Translations under genes and position numbers: made by a program | In this document: positions 18,821 to 26,890 of the stretch, piece by piece | Layout: every line of letters begins with the position of its first letter | Position numbering within the stretch: position 1 is the stretch's first letter | Assembly: GCA_037144355.1 (NCBI GenBank) | Contig: JBAWWY010000004.1 | Location: forward strand, 21,536-85,535 | Reading direction: 5' to 3' | DNA from: JBAWWY01 sp037144355 | GTDB lineage: Bacteria > Bacillota > Clostridia > Peptostreptococcales > Anaerovoracaceae | Length of the DNA stretch: 64,000 bases | Notes under the pieces: generated by a model | What the model saw: the letters and a program-made list of their open reading frames with translations, nothing else | What the model was told of the DNA's origin: nothing | Database searches by the model: none

Positions 18821-20141
18821 AGTTTTAATAGCTGAAGACGAGGAGAATATATTAAACCTTTTAGAGAGGCTCTTAAAGAAGAATGGATACATTACCTATG
18901 GGGCCAACAATGGTAAAAAGGCTTTGGAAATTGCAAAATCAAATGAAATTGACATTGTTATAACAGATATCAGAATGCCTGAAATGGATGGGATTGAACT
19001 AATCAAGGAAATAAAAAAAATGGACCCCTGCATTGAGGTGATTGTCATGACAGCCTTCGCTTCGGTAGACACAGCAATTGAAGCTGTAAGAATTGGGGCG
19101 AGGGATTATATAAGGAAGCCATTCGATATAGATGAAGTGATCAGTGCCATTGATAAGGCTTCCATACAAGTCCAGCACAATGAGGACAACGATATTCAAC
19201 TTCTACACTCTGAGGAAATCATGGTAGCCAATAGCCAGAGCATGAAGGATCTAATACATCTTATATTGAAGGTTGCCGACAGCAATGCAACTGTGAATAT
19301 TTCAGGAGAGACAGGCGTAGGAAAGGAATTGGTGGCAAAAGCCATTCATGAAAATGGGGAAAGAGTTGGAAAGCCATTTATACAGGTCAACTGCTCTGCA
19401 TTCCCGGAAACCCTTTTGGAAAGCGAGCTGTTTGGTTATGAAAAAGGAGCTTTTACCGGGGCCACTGAAAGCAAACCTGGGCGTTTCGAGCTTGCCAACG
19501 GAGGAACTATATTCCTAGATGAAATTGGCGATATATCTCCGACAATACAACTCAAGCTTCTTCGGGTTATTCAACAAAGGGAAGTGGAAAGACTAGGATC
19601 AACGCAAAGCATTCCATTGGATATAAGAGTTATTACAGCTACAAACAAGGATTTGAAAGCCCTAGTCACCGAAAAACTTTTCCGTGAGGATTTATATTAC
19701 CGCTTAAATGTCATTCCGGTTGCAGTAGTACCTCTCAGAGACAGGAAAGAGGATATACAGGATCTGATTGCAACATTTATGGTAATGGCAAGCAAGAAAA
19801 ACAAGAGGGAAAAGAAGGGGTTCAGCAAGGAAGCAATGGAAGCAATGCTGGCATATGCATGGCCTGGGAATGTCAGGGAACTTGAAAATGTTATTGAAAG
19901 GCTGATAGTTGTAAGCGAGGGAGATAGGATAGAACTCTCAGATTTGCCAGAGATTGTATATTATAATATGGAAAACAAGACACCGGGCATCCTAGATATC
20001 ACCAAAGATAAAATCGAGGAAAAAGTCGTGAAAGCCGCCATCTCTGAAGCTCACGGGAATGTAACCAAAGCGGCGGAAAGCATTGGCATCTCTAGGAGAA
20101 CTCTTTATAGAAAAATGCACAAGTATAATATATTGTCATGA
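18807..20141 (+). CDS. sigma-54-dependent NtrC-family response regulator
   Basis: A 444-residue bacterial enhancer-binding protein: receiver domain (about 5-120) with Asp54 in IVITDIRMPEMDG, an AAA+ domain (about 140-370) with Walker A GETGVGKE, the sigma-54-contacting GAFTGA loop (about 214-219), Walker B GGTIFLDEIGD and the arginine-finger region, and a C-terminal Fis-type helix-turn-helix (about 400-443) in GNVTKAAESIGISRRTLYRKM. It should activate sigma-54 promoters; a good -24/-12 promoter lies only 120 bases downstream in front of amt. Confidence 0.96.
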   Translation: MRKNRVLIAEDEENILNLLERLLKKNGYITYGANNGKKALEIAKSNEIDIVITDIRMPEMDGIELIKEIKKMDPCIEVIVMTAFASVDTAIEAVRIGARDYIRKPFDIDEVISAIDKASIQVQHNEDNDIQLLHSEEIMVANSQSMKDLIHLILKVADSNATVNISGETGVGKELVAKAIHENGERVGKPFIQVNCSAFPETLLESELFGYEKGAFTGATESKPGRFELANGGTIFLDEIGDISPTIQLKLLRVIQQREVERLGSTQSIPLDIRVITATNKDLKALVTEKLFREDLYYRLNVIPVAVVPLRDRKEDIQDLIATFMVMASKKNKREKKGFSKEAMEAMLAYAWPGNVRELENVIERLIVVSEGDRIELSDLPEIVYYNMENKTPGILDITKDKIEEKVVKAAISEAHGNVTKAAESIGISRRTLYRKMHKYNILS

Positions 20142-20177
20142 ATTATGTAACAGTATTTTGTCATGAATTTTGGCACA
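20134..20177 (+). promoter_or_regulatory. paired upstream activator dyads for the sigma-54 regulator
   Basis: Two 19-base sites of the form TGT-N13-ACA, TGTCATGAATTATGTAACA (20134-20152) and TGTCATGAATTTTGGCACA (20159-20177), share their first ten bases and are spaced 25 bases start to start. The first overlaps the stop codon of the activator gene. They lie roughly 110-150 bases upstream of the predicted amt transcription start, the usual place for enhancers bound by NtrC-type proteins. Binding is inferred. Confidence 0.55.
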
Positions 20178-20230
20178 CTGTGACAGGAGTGGCACATATT
20201 AATTGAATATTTAGCAAATGAAACATTGGA

Positions 20231-20256
20231 AAACAGGCGTTTAGCCTGTTTTTTTA
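20231..20256 (+). terminator. rho-independent terminator after the kinase/activator operon
   Basis: AAACAGGC-GTTTA-GCCTGTTT followed by a run of seven or more T. It separates the regulator operon from the sigma-54 promoter of amt that starts four bases later. Confidence 0.9.
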
Positions 20257-20259
20257 TTC

Positions 20260-20275
20260 TGGCACGCATTATGCA
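20260..20275 (+). promoter_or_regulatory. sigma-54 promoter of the ammonium transporter
   Basis: TGGCACGCATTATGCA matches the TGGCAC-N5-TTGCA consensus at all but one base, with GG (20261-20262) and GC (20273-20274) separated by the required ten bases. Transcription should start near 20286, giving a leader of about 47 bases before amt. It is the only good -24/-12 match I noticed in the window. Confidence 0.85.
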
Positions 20276-20332
20276 AATCTATATTGTGCACTTGCAATTT
20301 TAAGCATTTTAAATATTTTAGGAGGACAATTT

Positions 20333-21550
20333 ATGGATTTTAATACTGGCAGCACAGGCTTTATGCTAATTGCCACAAGCTTGGTAATGTTGATGACTCC
20401 AGGACTCGCCTTTTTTTATGGCGGTCTGGTTGGAAGAAACAATATAATCACTATAATGATGCAAAGCTTTGTATCTATGGGAGTAACAACGGTTTTATGG
20501 TACTTGGTTGGTTACTCCTTATGTTTCAGCGGAGATGTCGGTGGGATAATAGGAAATTTGGATATGGCATTTTTACATGGTGTTACAATTAATGATGCCT
20601 TGTCACCAACAAACAATGTTCCATTGCTTGTATTTATTGCCTATCAGATGATGTTTGCAATAATAACACCAGCACTGATAACAGGAGCCTTCGCGGACAG
20701 GGTTCAATTTAAGGCTTATATAATCTTTCAGATCGCCTGGCTTTTATTTGTATACTTCCCATTCGCCCATATGGTATGGGGTGGCGGAATTCTCGCCCAG
20801 TGGGGAGTCCTTGATTTTGCGGGAGGAATTGTCGTTCATGCAACTGCTGGAATGGCTGCGCTTGCATCAGTATTCTTTGTAGGCAAACGTCATGTGAAAC
20901 CAAGCGAACCACACAATGTTCCACTTATTGCAATAGGAACAGCGCTGCTATGGTTCGGCTGGTACGGTTTCAACGCAGGAAGTGAACTCAGAGTCGACAA
21001 TATTACAGCGCTTGCATTTCTAAATACCGATATAGCTGCGTCTTTTGCTGCAATTGTATGGCTTGCAATAGAATGGTTCCAAACAGGGAAACCAAGATTT
21101 ATAGGTTTGCTCACAGGAGCGGTTGCGGGCCTGGCTACAATTACTCCAGCTGCGGGATATGTCAGCACGGACAAAGCGGTAATTATTGGAATTTTAGCCG
21201 GGATAATATGTTATTTCGCGGTAAAAATGAAGAACGTCCTAAAATGGGATGATGCCCTTGATGTGTGGGGAGTTCATGGAGTAGGTGGGATACTTGGAGT
21301 TGTAAGCTTGGCATTGTTCGCAAGCAAGGCTATCAATAGCTCCGGCGCTGATGGATTATTACTTGGAGGAACAAAATTCTTCTTGATTGAATCAGGAGCG
21401 GTTATATTTGCAGCTGCATATGCTTTTGTATTTTCATACTTATTACTTTTCATTATCAACAAGATTACACCAGTTCGAATTGAAAATGAGGGTGAAGACT
21501 TCGGATTGGACAATCAGATCCACGGGGAACAGGCATATTATTTCAATTAA
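20333..21550 (+). CDS. amt: ammonium transporter of the Amt/MEP/Rh family
   Basis: A 405-residue protein with eleven predicted membrane helices. The pore histidine pair is present: His146 in FAHMVWGGGILAQWG and His315 in WGVHGVGGILG, as is the N-terminal LMTPGLAFFYGGLVG. It conducts ammonium/ammonia inward for nitrogen assimilation. No glnK/PII gene follows, which is unusual since amt and glnK are normally linked. AGGAGG precedes the ATG. Expression is probably driven by the sigma-54 promoter at 20260 under the activator encoded upstream. Confidence 0.96.
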   Translation: MDFNTGSTGFMLIATSLVMLMTPGLAFFYGGLVGRNNIITIMMQSFVSMGVTTVLWYLVGYSLCFSGDVGGIIGNLDMAFLHGVTINDALSPTNNVPLLVFIAYQMMFAIITPALITGAFADRVQFKAYIIFQIAWLLFVYFPFAHMVWGGGILAQWGVLDFAGGIVVHATAGMAALASVFFVGKRHVKPSEPHNVPLIAIGTALLWFGWYGFNAGSELRVDNITALAFLNTDIAASFAAIVWLAIEWFQTGKPRFIGLLTGAVAGLATITPAAGYVSTDKAVIIGILAGIICYFAVKMKNVLKWDDALDVWGVHGVGGILGVVSLALFASKAINSSGADGLLLGGTKFFLIESGAVIFAAAYAFVFSYLLLFIINKITPVRIENEGEDFGLDNQIHGEQAYYFN

Positions 21551-21591
21551 TTAAAAACTAAACAACTAGATTTATAACAACTAAATTCAGA

Positions 21592-21646
21592 GTATCCCAT
21601 AACATGGGATACAAAGCCACCGAAATATATGGATATGTGGCAGATG
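21592..21646 (+). other. tandem RNA hairpins between amt and a small ORF
   Basis: GTATCCCAT-AAC-ATGGGATAC (21592-21612) is a perfect nine-base stem with a three-base loop, followed after AAA by a second hairpin GCCAC...GTGGC containing an inner ATAT/ATAT stem. There is no T-tract, so this is not an ordinary terminator. It could be an mRNA-stabilising or processing element, or a regulator of the small ORF that follows. Confidence 0.5.
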
Positions 21647-21659
21647 GAGGAGAAAGAAC

Positions 21660-21767
21660 ATGAATATTGAACTAGGAGCATTTTTAACGGTATTATTTGC
21701 TATTTTGACTGCAGTGGCACTATCCAATACGGCACCACCTCATAGCAGGTCAATGAGGGTAAAATAA
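21660..21767 (+). CDS. 35-residue single-span membrane peptide downstream of amt
   Basis: A short reading frame, starting MNIELGAFLTVLFAILTAVA and ending in a basic tail (SRSMRVK), with a strong ribosome site GGAGGAG eight bases before the ATG. It encodes one hydrophobic helix (about residues 6-22) and a short positively charged C terminus. Being 110 bases after amt with no terminator between and followed by a strong terminator, it is probably cotranscribed from the sigma-54 promoter. It could be a small subunit or modulator of the transporter. It belongs to no family I know. Confidence 0.6.
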   Translation: MNIELGAFLTVLFAILTAVALSNTAPPHSRSMRVK

Positions 21768-21825
21768 ACAAAACAAAATTAATTTTATAACCCAGAACCC
21801 ATTATATATAGATCCATTTACAAGC

Positions 21826-21858
21826 AAAAGCCTGGTTGAATTTTCAACCAGGCTTTTC
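21826..21858. terminator. rho-independent terminator ending the amt transcript
   Basis: AAAAGCCTGGTTG and CAACCAGGCTTTT form a 13-base perfect stem around a short A/T loop; works on the plus strand after amt and its small downstream ORF. Confidence 0.85.
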
Positions 21859-21981
21859 GCGTTGGAGGAATAGGCTAGTATATTGTATTGAAGGAAACAT
21901 AATGTTAAAATAAAACAAAGGTATTTTAATATGGGCATTGGAACGGATGAAATTGAATGCTCTTAAAAAAGGAGGGTTAAA

Positions 21982-22725
21982 ATGAGCACGAGTAAATTCA
22001 TTGCTATTTTCATTACAATAGCATTAGTACTTTCTTCTTTTGCAGGATGTAGCTCGGCACCTGCAGCTTCAACGGATAATACTACTGGCGATAAAACTGA
22101 AACGTCCACAACTAATGGAACAAGCAACATAGATATGGCATATTTGACAAAAGTACTTTCCAAGGGAGCGGCTGTGACCAACGGGGTAAGCTATGACATG
22201 GCTATAGCCGGAGCAGGGCAGACAACTAAGATGAGCTATGCAATGGAGGGTGGAAAAATAAAGGTAAGCGGTTCAAACCAAGGAGTAGAAAGCGTTACAA
22301 TAATTGATGGCACGACAATGATAAGTTATGATCCAGTAAATAAAACAGGGATGAAGTTTGATACTAAAAACAAGCCTGTTTCAACCGGAACAACGGACCC
22401 AACCCAGGGAGCAGCCCCTGGAACAGTTCCAGATAGCAACCTTTCGGATAATCTTGATAAAACATCTCTTGTTTTTCAAGAAAAGGGGCAATTTGATGGA
22501 GAGGAAGTTTTGATTGTTTCCGCTAAAAATACAGGGGATACTGGAAACTTAAAATTATGGATAAATGAACGCTTGGGAATGGTTGTCAAGATGGAAGCGA
22601 CCTCTGCCGATGGCAAAATAGTTTCCACGGAATTGACCAACATTAAAGTTGGCAAATTGCCAGCAGGCACATTTGATGTTCCATCAGATATTAAGTTTGT
22701 TGAAATCCCAAGTTTTGGCAATTGA
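21982..22725 (+). CDS. lipoprotein of unknown function (LolA/DUF4412-like fold suspected)
   Basis: A 247-residue lipoprotein with a signal peptide ending in SSFAGCSS (Cys near residue 23), a Thr/Ser-rich linker, then a beta-rich domain: SYDMAIAGAGQTTKMSYAM, VTIIDGTTMISYDPVNKTG, LWINERLGMVVKMEAT and a C-terminal TFDVPSDIKFVEIPS. The alternation of strands and the closing 'F.VP.....' resemble LolA/DUF4412-type lipid-carrier-like domains, but this is only a fold impression. The ATG follows AAGGAGG. Monocistronic, ended by a hairpin shared with the convergent ferredoxin-like gene. Confidence 0.8.
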   Translation: MSTSKFIAIFITIALVLSSFAGCSSAPAASTDNTTGDKTETSTTNGTSNIDMAYLTKVLSKGAAVTNGVSYDMAIAGAGQTTKMSYAMEGGKIKVSGSNQGVESVTIIDGTTMISYDPVNKTGMKFDTKNKPVSTGTTDPTQGAAPGTVPDSNLSDNLDKTSLVFQEKGQFDGEEVLIVSAKNTGDTGNLKLWINERLGMVVKMEATSADGKIVSTELTNIKVGKLPAGTFDVPSDIKFVEIPSFGN

Positions 22726-22790
22726 GGAGGATAAGGCTAAAGTTTAGTATAAAGGCAAAATAAAACAAGATGCAATGACAAATTCAGCGA

Positions 22791-22820
22791 AAATGACGGA
22801 AACTACTTTCCGTCATTTTT
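22791..22820. terminator. bidirectional terminator
   Basis: AAATGACGGAAA-CTAC-TTTCCGTCATTT, a 12-base perfect stem with A and T flanks, between the convergent lipoprotein and ferredoxin-like genes. Confidence 0.9.
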
Positions 22821-22854
22821 ATTTAAGTATTCTTGGGACAATTTATGGTATAGG

Positions 22855-24132
22855 TTAGAGATTCTGCCTATTAATCAACTTCTCCAGATATATGGATCTC
22901 ATTTGCTCACTGGCCATTGCCTTTTTTACTGGTGGAAGTTTAAGAATAGCAGATAAAATAGCCGCCATTGCTCTGTGGCTGAATAAAGCCTTATTGTCGA
23001 AAATAAGTTCCTGCAACATTCCTTTTTCTATAGCCATTAGAACTACCCGGTGTACGGAAGTTGAAGGAGTTATCAATTTGCGACTGGTCTTTTTCAGCAT
23101 AAGACTCTTGTTTGGGCAAGCACGAACGCAGAGACCACAACCAAGACAAATATTTTCATTAATGGCGGGAAGTTTCTTCCCGTTTTTTTCATGCATTTGA
23201 ATAACTTCAACCTGGCATGCTTTTTCACATTTGCCGCAACTTATACATGAGTCTTCATTTAACTGAGGCAAAAATCCAGTAGGGACAACTGGGTGCAGGT
23301 TTCCAAATTTTTTTGAAGCTACTAGGGCTTCGCAACAGCAACCGCAGCAGTTGCAGATGAAGGAAACTTCATTACGGACATTCTCGCCGCATTGCACAAG
23401 ATTATATTCATACGCCTTATGAAGAAGTTCCAGACATTCCGATACATCCACCCTCCTAGCATAATCATGCCTTATGAGGGAATCCGCCGTGTTTCCGAAA
23501 GTCATGCAAATGTCTTCAATGGGTGCATCACAGTTCTTCCCAACATGCTCCATCTTGTGACGGCAGTAGCACATGCTGATCCCAATATGGGGAGCTGTTT
23601 TTATTATGTGGCTTGCCTTTTCAAAATCCAGTATATGTACTGCATTCGAGCCATAGGACAAATCAAAGGCGGTCTCATTTGCAAATACTCTGCCCAAGCG
23701 AGTCTCACTGCTGAAGAAGAGCTCTTTTACAAAATCCTCTTCTACATTCATATACTGATAAAACAGCTCTGCGAGGAGCTTTTGATCGATATCGCTCCTT
23801 GTACGCATCATAGAAAACTCAAGGAAACCAGCCATGGGAGGAGGGAGCATGTATCGAATCTCTCCATTTGTTTCCATGTCCATAAGAATACATCGCGAGG
23901 CTAGCTTTTTCAACAATTCACTTGCTTCAATCACAGGCATGCCCCAGATTGCCGCGGCTTTCTTTGAAGTAAATGGCTTGATTGGAAGTTGTGCAACGTA
24001 AGCTGCTTCTTTTTCGGAAAAGAGAATTGAAAGGATTTTATGCAAAGTCTCAGAAGGTGGAGCCCCCTGGGGAAATCTGTTCAATCTTTCCTCCAAACTA
24101 TAATATGCGGATTTTGCAGTTATATGAGACAT
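22855..24132 (-). CDS. winged-helix/4Fe-4S dicluster ferredoxin-like protein
   Basis: A 425-residue cytoplasmic protein. The N-terminal 110 residues look like a winged helix (FTSKKAAAIWGMPVIEASELLKKL). A central Cys-rich region (CYCRHK and CNCCGCCC) probably binds a cluster or metal, followed by two ferredoxin-type 4Fe-4S motifs, CISCGKCEKACQVEVIQM and CLGCGLCVRACPNKSLML. Proteins with this plan are common in anaerobes and annotated only as 4Fe-4S binding proteins. It may be a redox-responsive regulator or an electron-transfer protein. The ATG follows GGAGG at nine bases. Confidence 0.85.
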   Translation of the reverse strand: MSHITAKSAYYSLEERLNRFPQGAPPSETLHKILSILFSEKEAAYVAQLPIKPFTSKKAAAIWGMPVIEASELLKKLASRCILMDMETNGEIRYMLPPPMAGFLEFSMMRTRSDIDQKLLAELFYQYMNVEEDFVKELFFSSETRLGRVFANETAFDLSYGSNAVHILDFEKASHIIKTAPHIGISMCYCRHKMEHVGKNCDAPIEDICMTFGNTADSLIRHDYARRVDVSECLELLHKAYEYNLVQCGENVRNEVSFICNCCGCCCEALVASKKFGNLHPVVPTGFLPQLNEDSCISCGKCEKACQVEVIQMHEKNGKKLPAINENICLGCGLCVRACPNKSLMLKKTSRKLITPSTSVHRVVLMAIEKGMLQELIFDNKALFSHRAMAAILSAILKLPPVKKAMASEQMRSIYLEKLINRQNL

Positions 24133-24245
24133 ATTACAAGACCTCCAAAAGATGAAGCGGTTTAAACAATATTATCAAAATGTAAATATAATGATTTGAT
24201 ATCAATTCATTATAAACCAAGATAATAAAAACATTCAAGCTGGAT

Positions 24246-24303
24246 AACTATATTAAAAACTGGAAACTGCCTGCATAAAACTATATTAAGGAATAGAAAC
24301 TGC
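24246..24303. repeat. two-copy 33-bp direct repeat upstream of the MFS gene
   Basis: AACTATATTAA occurs at 24246 and 24279, and AAACTGC at 24264 and 24297, both exactly 33 bases apart, so the unit is duplicated in tandem with a diverged middle. It lies in the 254-base divergent interval between the ferredoxin-like and MFS genes, an apt place for regulator binding. Confidence 0.6.
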
Positions 24304-24386
24304 AGAATAAATTGCAGAAAGGCTTCAGAGTAGTTATTATTAGGTGTGGAGAAAATTCAGTAAATAGAAAGATGTGGAAATGACAA

Positions 24387-25577
24387 ATGAAGGCTAAAAC
24401 AATTCTCGGGCTTGAAAGAAATGTATTCTTTACTGGGCTGACCAGCTTCCTGACAGATACAACAACAAAGATGATTTATGCGGTTATGCCACTTTTCCTC
24501 ATATCAATAGGAGCAACAAAAACAGAACTCTCTTTGATAGAGGGAATTGCTGAGAGCACAGCTTCCGTTCTTAAAGCACTAGCGGGATGGTGGAGCGACA
24601 AGATTGGCAAGAACAAGCCATTCATGATCTTGGGTTATGCCATGACTGCTTTGCTGACCCCTTTATTTGCATTTGCAATTTCACCTTTGCAGGTTTTATT
24701 TATACGATTTGCAGAACGGGTGGGCAAGGGAATAAGAACAGCACCGAGAGACAGCCTTATTGCCTCATCAAGTGCAGCTGGCAAGCTTGGTCGAAGCTTT
24801 GGCTTCCATAAAGCTATGGACAATAGCGGGGCCATAATAGGGCCTTTGCTTGCATTTGCTGTTTTGGCAATTTTCCCGGAAGATTATCGTAAAGTTTTTA
24901 TAATATCGGGAATACCGGCAATGCTTGGGGTCTTGGTGATACTATTTTTCATAAAGGAAGTTCACAAGTTAAAATCAGAGCTTCCAGGGAAAATAAGACT
25001 GAAGGATTTCCCAAGGCGCTATTATTTCTTTCTTTCCATAGCATTCATTTTCACTTTGGGCAATTCCACGGATGCGTTGCTTTTAGTTAAAGCAAGCGAC
25101 GTTGGAATCGCCGCCGCCTTTATTCCTCTTGTATATATGGTGTTCAACGGAGTCTCGGTACTGCTTTCTGTTCCAGCAGGAATGCTTTCAGACAGAATTG
25201 GAAGAGAAAAATTGATACTTTTAGGATACTTTGTGTATACGCTGGTTTATTTTGGCTTTGGAAGAGCGCAAAGCCCTATAATGATAATCATTCTATTTGC
25301 TTGTTATGGGATATATAGCGCGGCGGCCGATGGAGCGCAGAAGGCTCTAGTAGCAGATCTTTCACCTAAAGGAAAAAGAGGCACAAGTTTAGGCTTGTAC
25401 AATGCGATTATTGGATTTACCCTTTTACCAGCCAGCATACTCGGTGGAGTCTTATACGATAAACTTGGGAATGGAGCACCTTTTTATTTCGGTGCTGCAA
25501 TGGGAAGCATGGCAACAATAATGATGTTGGTATTTTTGCTGACAGGAGCAAAAAAGCCAAATACCAATACAAATTGA
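24387..25577 (+). CDS. MFS transporter
   Basis: A 396-residue major facilitator protein with twelve predicted membrane helices. The loop 2-3 signature is GWWSDKIGKNKPFMILGY and the matching loop 8-9 motif is GMLSDRIGREKLILLGY; RFAERVGKGIRTAPRDSLIA is characteristic of a subgroup widespread in anaerobes. The substrate is unknown; drug or metabolite export are both possible. No strong Shine-Dalgarno precedes the ATG. A leader motif in front of it also occurs before the lipoprotein at 11376. Confidence 0.9.
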   Translation: MKAKTILGLERNVFFTGLTSFLTDTTTKMIYAVMPLFLISIGATKTELSLIEGIAESTASVLKALAGWWSDKIGKNKPFMILGYAMTALLTPLFAFAISPLQVLFIRFAERVGKGIRTAPRDSLIASSSAAGKLGRSFGFHKAMDNSGAIIGPLLAFAVLAIFPEDYRKVFIISGIPAMLGVLVILFFIKEVHKLKSELPGKIRLKDFPRRYYFFLSIAFIFTLGNSTDALLLVKASDVGIAAAFIPLVYMVFNGVSVLLSVPAGMLSDRIGREKLILLGYFVYTLVYFGFGRAQSPIMIIILFACYGIYSAAADGAQKALVADLSPKGKRGTSLGLYNAIIGFTLLPASILGGVLYDKLGNGAPFYFGAAMGSMATIMMLVFLLTGAKKPNTNTN

Positions 25578-25812
25578 TGTATTTTAGGAATAAGTCCATA
25601 TGGGCGATTGAACTTGAACGGGTGAATTGATATAATAAACCCAGTGGGATAACCATGGCGAGGAAGTGAAATTTATGCATAATCGAAAAATCGCTTATCA
25701 GATTCTTATTTTGTTTTTGTTTTTATTTGCCATTGTGCCAAGGATAGTCACTTCGAATCAAAGGGATATGACTTTTCTTTTTCAATGGATCACTAAAGAA
25801 GGAGTGGATAAA

Positions 25813-26712
25813 ATGCTAACAAATCTAATTATTTATACAGTCATATTTGTAATTATTGCAATATTCATACTCGGGATAAGGATTGTCAGGCCGACTCACC
25901 GTGGATTGATTGAAACTCTTGGGAAATACACAAAGTATGCTGAACCAGGATTCCATTGGGTTATTCCTCTAATTCAGAATCTATACAAAGTCAACATAAC
26001 TGAACAGATGGTCAATGCGGAGCCTCAGGTAATCATCACAAATGACAACCTGAATGCCACTGTGGATGCCCAGGTCTATTTCAGAGTCAAACCTGTAGAA
26101 GAAAGCGTTAAAGCTTCCCAGTACAATGCAAATATTTACAAGGACCAGGTAGTAAATCTGGCGAGGACTACCTTGAGAAATATAATAGGAACCATGTCAC
26201 TTCGTTCAGCCAACAGCGAAAGAGGTGTTATAAATTCAGACTTGCATACGACTTTGGAAAAGGAAACACAAAAATGGGGTCTTGAAATAACACGTACTGA
26301 ACTAAAAGAAATAGATCCGCCAAAGGATGTTCAAGAAACCATGAACAAAGTAGTAAAAGCGGAAAATGAGAAAATCGCAGCAATCGACTTTGCGACAGCA
26401 GCTGAAACAACGGCAGACGGAGTAAAAAGAGGAGAAATCAAGAGGGCTGAAGGTATCAGGCAGGCAAAAATATTGGAAGCAGAAGGTGAGGCTCAGGCAA
26501 TCAAGCTTGTAAACCAGGCTGCAGAAGAATATTTTGTCGGGAATGCCCAACTTCTAAGAAAACTTCAAGCGCTGGAAACTGCTTTAAAAAATAATGCGAA
26601 GATTGTGGTGCCAACCGGAAGCGACCTTGTCAATGTAATCGGTGAAATGGCTGGCATAACTCCAATCAACATGCATATCGACAAGACCCAGTCTGAAATT
26701 AAAAAAGTATAG
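25813..26712 (+). CDS. SPFH/stomatin-like membrane protein (QmcA type)
   Basis: A 299-residue protein with one N-terminal membrane helix (IIYTVIFVIIAIFILGIRIV) followed by an SPFH domain (about 25-200) with the family's PGFHWVIPLIQ, DAQVYFRV and LRNIIGTMSL, then an Ala/Glu-rich coiled coil (KRAEGIRQAKILEAEGEAQAI). Such proteins form membrane-associated oligomers tied to protease control and membrane microdomains. The start at 25813 has GGAGTGG about eight bases upstream and gives the usual stomatin layout; a longer start at 25675 or 25666 would add a second hydrophobic helix with a weaker site. Confidence 0.85.
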   Translation: MLTNLIIYTVIFVIIAIFILGIRIVRPTHRGLIETLGKYTKYAEPGFHWVIPLIQNLYKVNITEQMVNAEPQVIITNDNLNATVDAQVYFRVKPVEESVKASQYNANIYKDQVVNLARTTLRNIIGTMSLRSANSERGVINSDLHTTLEKETQKWGLEITRTELKEIDPPKDVQETMNKVVKAENEKIAAIDFATAAETTADGVKRGEIKRAEGIRQAKILEAEGEAQAIKLVNQAAEEYFVGNAQLLRKLQALETALKNNAKIVVPTGSDLVNVIGEMAGITPINMHIDKTQSEIKKV

Positions 26713-26720
26713 GATCACAT

Positions 26721-26746
26721 TAATCTTAATCTTAATCTTAAACTTA
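26721..26746. repeat. TTAATC hexamer tandem repeat
   Basis: Four near-identical hexamers of the TTAATC type, the last diverged, immediately after the SPFH stop codon. Short simple repeat with no evident role. Confidence 0.6.
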
Positions 26747-26800
26747 ATAGAAGCCTAGAAGCTTTAGTACTTGAGAATACGAAAAACGAATATAAATTTA

Positions 26801-26850
26801 AATAAGAGCCGCATCTGATTTCCGAAGATTTCAGATGCGACTCTTATTTT
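26801..26850. terminator. bidirectional terminator
   Basis: AATAAGAG-C-CGCATCTGA pairs with TCAGATGCG-A-CTCTTATT around a 12-base loop, between the convergent SPFH and repeat-protein genes. Confidence 0.9.
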
Positions 26851-26890
26851 GTGTTTGAAAAAATCAACTATATGTGAAGAATCTTAGGAA

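Noticed and set aside
20187..20206. Second sigma-54 promoter (GTGGCACATATTAATTG)
   Set aside because: It has TGGCAC but lacks GC at the -12 position, and a terminator follows it.
21592..21646. c-di-GMP (GEMM) riboswitch, suggested by GGGATACAAAGCC
   Set aside because: The conserved GACGCAAAGC core and the 5' half of the motif are missing; kept only as unassigned hairpins.
25666..25812. Longer N terminus for the SPFH protein
   Set aside because: It would add an extra hydrophobic helix with a poor ribosome site; the ATG at 25813 has an ideal site and the normal family layout.
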